Origin: CBDULX01 sp965368175
Lineage (GTDB): Bacteria; Pseudomonadota; Gammaproteobacteria; SZUA-229
Direction: 5' to 3'
NCBI GenBank assembly: GCA_965368175.1
Contig: CBDULX010000092.1
Span: 1-11,681, forward strand
Length of the DNA stretch: 11,681 bases
Shown here: piece after piece, positions 6,851 through 11,681 of the stretch
How the letters are laid out: each line of letters starts with the position of its first letter
Position numbering within the stretch: position 1 is the first letter of the stretch
Made by a program: the position numbers and the translations under genes
Notes under the pieces: generated by a model
Seen by the model: only the letters and a program-made list of their open reading frames with translations
The model's database searches: none
What the model was told of the DNA's origin: nothing

Positions 6851-8038
6851 TCAGAGCCGCGCCTGTAACAGTCCTGCCAGCTCCTCATCACTGAGTATGA
6901 TGGGATTGGTTTTCATACTGCTGCCCCGACAGTGAGCCACCACATGAGCTATTCCATCTAAACCCAGACCATAACTACCCAGCCCCTCCAGCTTTAGCTG
7001 GCAGGTCCAGTCAGCTAACAGATCTATCAGCGCCTGACAGGATTTTTCCAAATGCCGATGTTTTTTCTGACTCAACACATCACCCAGTCGGGCATATTTG
7101 GCCAGCAGGGGATTATCCGGCTCTCTTTGTTTAATGGCCTGAATATTCACACGGGTCGCTTCTGCCACCAGAGTGCCACAGACCATACCGTGGGGAATCG
7201 GGTAAAAAGCCCCCAGGGGTGAAGCCAGGCCATGCACCGAACCCAGGCCCGTCTGTGCCAGACAAATCCCGGACAACATCGAACCATAAGCCATCCGCTC
7301 ACGGGCCTCGGCGTCCTTGCCACCACTGTTGAACATGGGCAACAGGCCATCGCGCACGGCCCGCAGGCCACTGATGGCAAGCGAATCGGTCAAAGCATTA
7401 GATCGAGTCGAAACATAGGATTCCAGCAGCTGGGTTAAGGCGTCCATGCCGTTGGCAGCAATCACCGGCGTCGGGCAGCTGGCCAGTAAATCCGGATCCA
7501 CCAGGGCATACTCCGCCACCAGCCTGTCATCACGGAAGGACTTTTTGAAGCCTTCCAGCCCATGCACGCTAAGCACGGCATTTTTTGTCGCTTCACTGCC
7601 AGTGCCGGCCGTGGTGGGCACCGCAATAAAAGGCACTGCAGGCCCCTGATAGCTTAATTCCGGCCCCACCCCTTCCAGATAATCCATCACCGTCCGCTGT
7701 ACTCGGAGCAAGCCTGCGATGGCCTTGGCCGCATCCAGGGCACTGCCACCCCCCACTGCCACCACCACATCAATGGCTTCATCGGCATATGCTTTCACCG
7801 CATCATCCACCAGCTGAGGAGAAGGCTCCTCCGACACTTTAAACTGTAACCAGTCGATATGATGGGCTTTGAATTCCAGCAATATCGCATCGGACCATGG
7901 AGCCTCATCGAACGACTGGCCTCCAGTCACAAGCAAAATACGTCGGCCATAGAGCTGACAAATCTCGGGTAGTTTAGCAATGACTCCCGGTCCAAACTCG
8001 ATACGGGGAAGTCGTGCGATAGAAAATGAATTCAACAT
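6851..8038 (-). CDS. Iron-containing (group III) alcohol dehydrogenase family protein
   Basis: NAD(P)-dependent oxidoreductase of the Fe-ADH fold, probably acting on a small alcohol, aldehyde or semialdehyde; the substrate cannot be read from sequence. From the chosen start it has 395 residues. It shows the nucleotide-binding GGGS (96-99, followed by ALDAAKA), PTTAGTGSE (141-149), NGMDALTQLLESY (Asp 199), VHGLASPLG (His 269) and IPHG (His 283), and ends with the usual SSMKTNPI...LSDEEL tail. Compared with FucO, the second metal-ligand position (His in DALTH) is Gln 203, leaving Asp and two His as possible ligands; I recall this DALTQ...HGLAS pattern as a subclade. The frame is open to 8191, but those 51 codons run through a repeat element and match no ADH N-terminus, so I start at 8038. 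No clear ribosome site is visible there. Confidence 0.88.
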   Translation of the reverse strand: MLNSFSIARLPRIEFGPGVIAKLPEICQLYGRRILLVTGGQSFDEAPWSDAILLEFKAHHIDWLQFKVSEEPSPQLVDDAVKAYADEAIDVVVAVGGGSALDAAKAIAGLLRVQRTVMDYLEGVGPELSYQGPAVPFIAVPTTAGTGSEATKNAVLSVHGLEGFKKSFRDDRLVAEYALVDPDLLASCPTPVIAANGMDALTQLLESYVSTRSNALTDSLAISGLRAVRDGLLPMFNSGGKDAEARERMAYGSMLSGICLAQTGLGSVHGLASPLGAFYPIPHGMVCGTLVAEATRVNIQAIKQREPDNPLLAKYARLGDVLSQKKHRHLEKSCQALIDLLADWTCQLKLEGLGSYGLGLDGIAHVVAHCRGSSMKTNPIILSDEELAGLLQARL

Positions 8039-8060
8039 AATGTGTCTTTTGCCGGTGTAT

Positions 8061-8247
8061 GGGAACTTCTGATTAAGTGTCTTTTTTGTCATCCCGACCA
8101 GAGGGAGGGATCTTAATTGCTTGATATCTATGCCGATATTAAGTAAAAGATTTCTCGACAATAGCTCCTGCATTGTTCTATCTTCGCCCATCCATGGGCT
8201 CGTCCCTCTGGTCGGGATGACAAAAAGACACTTGATCAGAGGTTCCC
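8061..8247. repeat. MITE-like inverted repeat element
   Basis: Left arm 8061-8106 begins GGGAACTTCTGATTAAGTGT; right arm 8203-8247 is its reverse complement with two substitutions and one T-run indel over about 45 positions. The arms enclose about 96 bases with no gene. The core of each arm, TCATCCCGACCAGAGGGA, is of a kind I recall as dispersed intergenic repeats in many proteobacteria. No target-site duplication is obvious at the outer ends (TGTAT versus TTGAT). It separates the ADH from the LsrG-like gene, and read by chance in frame it creates a false N-terminal extension of the ADH. A transcript through it would fold into a very long stem. Confidence 0.8.
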
Positions 8248-8263
8248 TTGATCTGAAAGAAAA

Positions 8264-8560
8264 TTAACCCCTGGGGAACAGGCCATTATAAACAATTCCC
8301 TGCCGAGGACTGGCCATCATGTCTGCGACCGTATCTCGCCAGTGTAAATAATGTACGCTCTGTTTATGGGCCGCTGCTGCCTCTTCAGAACTATAGGCTT
8401 CATAGAGAATGAACTTGCACGAGTCTTCAGCAGACTGGAGTATATCAAACCGACGATTCCCCGCCTCTGCTACCGATGCCAGATGATTCAGCCGGCAGGC
8501 CTTGGTAAAACCCGCCACATGCTCAGCCTTTACCTCGACATGTACCAGTGTAACCTTCAT
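8264..8560 (-). CDS. LsrG-like antibiotic biosynthesis monooxygenase (ABM) fold protein
   Basis: Small protein (98 residues) of the dimeric alpha-beta barrel ABM family, which includes quinol monooxygenases and LsrG, the isomerase acting on phosphorylated autoinducer-2. Shared with LsrG as I recall it are the MxVTLV opening, NHLAS (25-29), GNRRFDIL (34-41), YEAY (53-56), an HK...HY pair (65-71) and the ending PR...NGL.P, over nearly the same length (LsrG has about 96). There are no other lsr genes here (no LsrK kinase, transporter or LsrF), so an autoinducer-2 role is not supported; detoxification or conversion of another small carbonyl or quinone is equally likely. AGGAG at 8567-8571 is 6 bases before the ATG, a strong start. 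It is co-oriented with the ADH, 225 bases upstream, with the inverted repeat element in between. Confidence 0.85.
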   Translation of the reverse strand: MKVTLVHVEVKAEHVAGFTKACRLNHLASVAEAGNRRFDILQSAEDSCKFILYEAYSSEEAAAAHKQSVHYLHWRDTVADMMASPRQGIVYNGLFPRG

Positions 8561-8800
8561 GACAAGCTCCTGTTAAGGCCTGAAAAATCGCAGAATGACG
8601 TTAAACAGCCCTTGGGTCAAGTAAGCCTGTGAACTGGATGAGTGAGCCAAATGACACTAACTTAAGGTTGATCGCAAAACGAATTGTAACCACTAAGCAG
8701 TAAAAAACATTGCGTCCATTTGCATTAATCTGTGAATTTTATGGAGTCATGTTTTTACTTAAATTAACTGACATTCCCGGCTTAGGCTCATAAAAACCGT

Positions 8801-8806
8801 TATAAT
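8801..8806 (+). promoter_or_regulatory. Promoter -10 element for the zinc-ribbon gene
   Basis: A perfect TATAAT followed by TCGCG lies 16 bases before the ATG at 8823. The -35 at the usual distance (around 8778-8783, CGGCTT) is poor; CTGACA at 8768-8773 is too far away (27-base spacer). If it is used, transcription begins near 8812-8814, giving a leader of only about 10 bases to the ATG at 8823, or about 37 to the in-frame ATG at 8850. Confidence 0.45.
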
Positions 8807-8822
8807 TCGCGATTTGTAATCA

Positions 8823-9416
8823 ATGACACCCAACAGATCTCCCATACCCATGCCTGAGCTTGCCATCCCCCGCCTGGTGATACACCCAAAACTGCCGACG
8901 AATTGTCCGGATGATGTGCAGGGAGTCATTAATGCCCTCGCCGACATTGGTCTACTGGGTAACCCGGATCAACAAAAAGATACTTATCGGGTCGGGAATG
9001 AATTTCTCAATCTGGTCACCTTCATGGGCTGCTCACCCAGTGTCAATCTGAGCCCTGCAGAAGGTGAAAAATATTGTTACCTGCAAATCAATCCAGTCAG
9101 CGAATCAGTCCGCTGCCTGGGTTATACCGACTTTGTCAAACCACAGTGCCCTGCCTGCAAACAGAAAATCAGTAACTGGAAGCATTCGGCCATCTGGTTT
9201 GATGGCTCAGCCACTAAAACCTGTGAGCACTGTGGGACAGCAAAACCGGTACAGTCCTTCCGCTGGCAAAAAGAAGCGGGCTTTGGTCGATTCAGTTTTC
9301 ATATCAGTTATATTCACCCCCATGAAGTAGTACCTGCCGATCGTATATTCCAGGCACTGGAACAGGCCACGGGTTTTTCATGGACTTATTTTTACGCCAA
9401 TAATCAGGACTCATGA
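8823..9416 (+). CDS. Uncharacterised protein with a CxxC-CxxC zinc-ribbon-like motif
   Basis: I do not recognise a named family for this 197-residue protein. It has no signal peptide or membrane segment, so it is probably cytoplasmic. Two CxxC knuckles, CPAC (109-112) and CEHC (134-137), separated by 21 residues, form a likely zinc ribbon in the middle of the chain. Four further cysteines lie at 28, 70, 85 and 98, the second in FMGCSPSV and the third after PAEGEKYC. The C-terminal third (about 150-190) is rich in aromatic residues (FGRFSFHISYIHPHE). Neither the ATG at 8823 nor the alternative at 8850 (Met 10) has a Shine-Dalgarno sequence; conservation would decide. Its stop overlaps the start of the next gene, so the two are translationally coupled. 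A role in binding nucleic acid, protein or metal would be a guess. Confidence 0.8.
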   Translation: MTPNRSPIPMPELAIPRLVIHPKLPTNCPDDVQGVINALADIGLLGNPDQQKDTYRVGNEFLNLVTFMGCSPSVNLSPAEGEKYCYLQINPVSESVRCLGYTDFVKPQCPACKQKISNWKHSAIWFDGSATKTCEHCGTAKPVQSFRWQKEAGFGRFSFHISYIHPHEVVPADRIFQALEQATGFSWTYFYANNQDS

Positions 9417-9790
9417 TGAAACAAATTAAGATTGTCATAGGTTCGGTGAACATTTTCGCCGAATTACTCGACACCCCTACCGCAAAAAACATAGCTGAAA
9501 GCCTGCCCTTCGGCAGTAAAGCCCAGACCTGGGGCGAAGAAGTGTATTTCGAAACACCCGTCATGGCAGAACTGGAAGCCGATGCCAAAGACGTAGTGGA
9601 AGCCGGAGAACTGGCCTTCTGGGTAGAAGGCCAGTGTATCGCTATTGGTTTTGGGCCCACACCCATCTCACAGGGCAACGAAATTCGCCTGACCACAAAA
9701 ACCAATATCTGGGCCCGAGCCCTCAGCGATGTACGAGAATTAAAGAAAACAAAACCGGATGATTTTGTGTTTATTGAAATGGTTGAGTGA
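9416..9790 (+). CDS. Cyclophilin-like fold protein (DUF369-type)
   Basis: A 124-residue protein resembling the small cyclophilin-like family (Pfam Cyclophil_like, formerly DUF369; structural example TM1367). Family features I recognise are the N-terminal beta strand with LLDTPTAKNIAESLPF (near residues 17-33), TWGEEVYF (around 40-47), the acidic stretch ending in DVVEAGELAFW, and GFGPTPIS followed by GNEIR. The fold resembles cyclophilin, but prolyl isomerase activity is not established for this family and its function is unknown. Two ATGs are available, at 9413 and 9416; AGGA at 9406-9409 lies 6 bases before the second, giving a TGATG stop-start overlap with the zinc-ribbon gene. The tight coupling suggests the two products are made together. 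The 3' end faces alaA across a palindromic repeat. Confidence 0.85.
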   Translation: MKQIKIVIGSVNIFAELLDTPTAKNIAESLPFGSKAQTWGEEVYFETPVMAELEADAKDVVEAGELAFWVEGQCIAIGFGPTPISQGNEIRLTTKTNIWARALSDVRELKKTKPDDFVFIEMVE

Positions 9791-9813
9791 TTATTTTTCT
9801 TTAAAGTAAATAT

Positions 9814-9887
9814 TTTGCCACAGTGACACAGAGCTCACAGAGTTATTATATATAAAACCTCTGTGTTCTTTGTGCCTCTGTGGCAAA
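9814..9887. repeat. CACAGAG palindromic intergenic repeat, copy 2
   Basis: Left arm 9814-9842 and right arm 9859-9887 are 29 bases each and complementary at 24 of 29 positions, around a 16-base AT-rich loop. Each arm starts from TTTGCCACAG and ends at ACAGAG. It shares the CACAGAG units and overall plan with 291-350 and likewise sits between the 3' ends of convergent genes, here the cyclophilin-like gene and alaA. It may serve as a bidirectional transcription end or an mRNA 3' structure. Confidence 0.85.
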
Positions 9888-9931
9888 GAAGTCTTAAATT
9901 CATTAACTACCCTTAGCTGACCGGAAAACAC

Positions 9932-11149
9932 TCACTCAATCTCATAATGCCTTAAGAAATGATCCATGCGTTCGATCACTTTTTCCATTTCATCCTTGCG
10001 CGGCAAAAACACCATGCGAAAATGATCGGTATCTGGCCAGTTAAAAGCACTACCCTGTACCAGCAGAATTTTTTCCTGCACCAGTAAATCCAGCACGAAG
10101 CGAACATCATCTTTTATCGGATACACTTCCGGATCCAGGCGTGGGAACAGGTACAGGGCCCCTCTGGGTTTTACGCAACTAACACCGTGCAACTGATTGA
10201 CCATGGTCCAGGTATAATGCAGCTGTTCATGCAAACGTCCGCCGGGTTTGACCAGATCCTTGATACTCTGATATCCACCCAGGGCAGTCTGAATGGCATG
10301 CTGTCCCGGAACATTGGAGCACAGACGCATAGACGCCAGTAAATCCATACCGGCAATATAATCGACAGCCAGATGTTTGGCGCCACTCACCACCATCCAG
10401 CCGGAACGAAAACCGGCGACGCGATAACTTTTCGACAGGCCATTAAAACTAACGAACAACACATCATCAGCCAGCGAAGCCATAGCAATATGTCTGGCCT
10501 CGTCGTACACGATCTTATCGTAAATTTCATCGGCATAAATAATGAGATGATGTTTACGGGCCAGATCCACTATGCCCTGAAGAATGTCTACAGAGTACAC
10601 CGCCCCGGTAGGATTATTGGGATTGATGATGACTATGCCACGAGTGTTAGGGGTAATCTTACTCTCGATATCCGCCAGATCCGGCTGCCAGTCATTCAAC
10701 TCATCGCACAAATAATGCACCGGATTGCCTCCAGCCAGACTCACCGCCGCCGTCCATAAAGGATAATCCGGTGCCGGTATCAGCATTTCATCACCGTTAT
10801 CCAGTAATGCCTGCATGGACATCACGATAAGCTCGCTAACCCCATTGCCCAGAAAAATATCTTCGATTTCTACATCGGCAATATTTTTCTTCTGGCAGTA
10901 TTGCATCACCGATTTTCGGGCATAATAAAGACCTTTGGAATCACTATAACCCTGGCAGTCTGCCAGGTTATGAATTACATCCTGGATGATTTCGTCCGGC
11001 GCTTCCAGCCCGAATGCTGCAGGATTACCAATATTGAGTTTGGTAATGCGGTGGCCTTCTTCTTCCAGCCGTCTTGCTTCCTGCAAAACAGGGCCGCGAA
11101 TGTCGTAACAGACATCATCCAGTTTGTGTGATTTTCGAATCGTTGTCAT
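9932..11149 (-). CDS. alaA: Alanine aminotransferase, AlaA (glutamate-pyruvate transaminase)
   Basis: PLP enzyme of the class I/II aminotransferases that interconverts pyruvate plus glutamate and alanine plus 2-oxoglutarate in the cytoplasm. Its 405 residues equal the length of E. coli AlaA (YfbQ) and it is colinear with that protein from the first residues (KSxKLxxVCYDIRGPV) onward. Seen motifs are NIGNPA (39-44), GNGVSELI (101-108), APDYPLWTAAVS (126-137), NPNNPTG (176-182), YADEIYDK (Asp 207 for the PLP pyridine nitrogen), SFNGLSKSYR with the PLP Schiff-base Lys 240, GFRSGW, and HFRMV with the carboxylate-binding Arg 378. The start agrees with the family although no good ribosome site precedes it. 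It is a single gene, convergent with the cyclophilin-like gene and divergent from the VOC gene. Confidence 0.95.
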   Translation of the reverse strand: MTTIRKSHKLDDVCYDIRGPVLQEARRLEEEGHRITKLNIGNPAAFGLEAPDEIIQDVIHNLADCQGYSDSKGLYYARKSVMQYCQKKNIADVEIEDIFLGNGVSELIVMSMQALLDNGDEMLIPAPDYPLWTAAVSLAGGNPVHYLCDELNDWQPDLADIESKITPNTRGIVIINPNNPTGAVYSVDILQGIVDLARKHHLIIYADEIYDKIVYDEARHIAMASLADDVLFVSFNGLSKSYRVAGFRSGWMVVSGAKHLAVDYIAGMDLLASMRLCSNVPGQHAIQTALGGYQSIKDLVKPGGRLHEQLHYTWTMVNQLHGVSCVKPRGALYLFPRLDPEVYPIKDDVRFVLDLLVQEKILLVQGSAFNWPDTDHFRMVFLPRKDEMEKVIERMDHFLRHYEIE

Positions 11150-11210
11150 AGTGAGTTTAATACTGCAAATAGGAACCGGTATATTATTTCATGTTATTTC
11201 AAATGCCTAT

Positions 11211-11216
11211 TACAAT
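11211..11216 (+). promoter_or_regulatory. Possible -10 element for the VOC gene
   Basis: TACAAT (five of six to TATAAT), with a weak TTCATG at 11188-11193 and a 17-base spacer. Transcription would start near 11223, about 50 bases before the VOC start codon. The call is tentative because this 124-base divergent region is AT-rich and offers other near matches. Confidence 0.25.
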
Positions 11217-11239
11217 ATCACGATTAGCCTGTAGTACCG

Positions 11240-11252
11240 GACAATTATTGTC
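11240..11252. promoter_or_regulatory. Perfect 13-bp palindrome in the VOC gene leader
   Basis: GACAAT-T-ATTGTC, centred 28 bases before the VOC start codon and just downstream of the tentative -10. Its position would suit a repressor operator, but a short AT-rich palindrome can also arise by chance and no regulator gene is visible. Confidence 0.3.
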
Positions 11253-11273
11253 ACTTCAAACTGGAGGTGCCCA

Positions 11274-11681
11274 ATGAAACCCAGAATTAGTATGATCACC
11301 CTCGGCGTGAGAGACCTGCCGCGGGCCAGACAGTTTTATCAGCAGGGTCTTGGTCTGCCGCTATATGAATTTGATAGTGATGAAGTGGCCTTTTTTAAAC
11401 TCAATGGTAGCTGGCTGGGTCTTTATGGCTGGAGTGCACTGGCTGATGATGCGAAGGTTTCGGCTGCGGGCAGTGGTTTTCGGGGGTTTAGTCTGGCGCA
11501 TAATGTGGATTCGATGGAGCAGGTGGATCTGTTGATTGAGCAGGCGGTTTCGGCAGGTGGCACATTAATTAAGCCGGCTCATGAGACGGACTGGGGTGGT
11601 TATTCGGGGTATTTTGCGGATCTGGATGGGCATTTGTGGGAGGTGGCGTGGAATCCGCATTTTTGGGTTGGGCCGGGGGAT
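11274..11681 (+). CDS. VOC-superfamily (glyoxalase/bleomycin-resistance fold) protein, 3'-truncated
   Basis: An open frame of 136 codons runs to the window edge without a stop. It opens with MKPRISMITLGVRDLPRARQ and continues FYQQGLGLP, the standard first beta-alpha unit of VOC domains. It contains WGGYSGYFADLDGH followed by LWEVAWNP, whose Glu is the usual metal ligand of the fold. GGAGG at 11263-11267 is 6 bases before the ATG, so the start is firm. Members of this subfamily are usually only slightly longer than what is visible, so little is probably missing. The substrate is unknown; metal-dependent handling of a small molecule or aldehyde adduct is the family expectation. It is divergent from alaA. 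Confidence 0.9.
   Translation, partial: MKPRISMITLGVRDLPRARQFYQQGLGLPLYEFDSDEVAFFKLNGSWLGLYGWSALADDAKVSAAGSGFRGFSLAHNVDSMEQVDLLIEQAVSAGGTLIKPAHETDWGGYSGYFADLDGHLWEVAWNPHFWVGPGD

Noticed and set aside
8039..8191. N-terminal extension of the alcohol dehydrogenase open frame
   Set aside because: These 51 codons lie in the inverted repeat element and do not resemble any Fe-ADH N-terminus. The family-like sequence begins at the Met at 8036-8038.
9304..9705. Minus-strand open frame of 133 codons opposite the zinc-ribbon and cyclophilin-like genes
   Set aside because: It is antisense to two overlapping genes with recognisable motifs or coupling, has no family resemblance, and shows no promoter or ribosome site.

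Overview
The window reads as a stretch of a gammaproteobacterial chromosome of moderate GC content. The evidence is an AceE of exactly 887 residues, an AlaA that matches the Escherichia coli protein in length (405 residues) and in the numbering of its PLP lysine, the clustering aceE-aceF-lpd, and intergenic repeat types of a kind I recall from environmental gammaproteobacteria. No genus can be named from the sequence alone.

Layout, left to right. A truncated plus-strand response-regulator receiver domain (1-204) converges on a minus-strand pyruvate dehydrogenase operon, transcribed aceE (E1) to aceF (E2) to lpd (E3), occupying 359-6211. Upstream of aceE lies a gene-free region (6212-6850) that holds a dyad close to aceE, facing arrays of a 10-base repeat, and a nested hairpin. 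Next come two more minus-strand genes, an iron-type alcohol dehydrogenase (6851-8038) and a small LsrG-like monooxygenase-fold protein (8264-8560), separated by a MITE-like inverted repeat of about 190 bp. On the plus strand a two-gene unit follows: an unrecognised zinc-ribbon protein (8823-9416) overlapping a cyclophilin-like-fold protein (9416-9790). This converges on minus-strand alaA (9932-11149), which is divergent from a VOC-family gene cut by the right edge (11274-11681).

How the genes work together. The three PDH genes encode the full complex that turns pyruvate into acetyl-CoA. E2 carries a single lipoyl domain and a near-copy of it sits at the N-terminus of E3. AlaA interconverts pyruvate and alanine, so it touches the same metabolite, but it is a separate unit far from the operon and no functional link is shown. 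The ADH and LsrG-like genes may be an aldehyde or small-carbonyl unit; that is inference from adjacency and family only.

I see no strong case for a new defence or mobile system. The least explained content is the coupled zinc-ribbon/cyclophilin-like gene pair and the four structured intergenic elements. Two of these elements are related CACAGAG palindromes, each sitting exactly between convergent genes.
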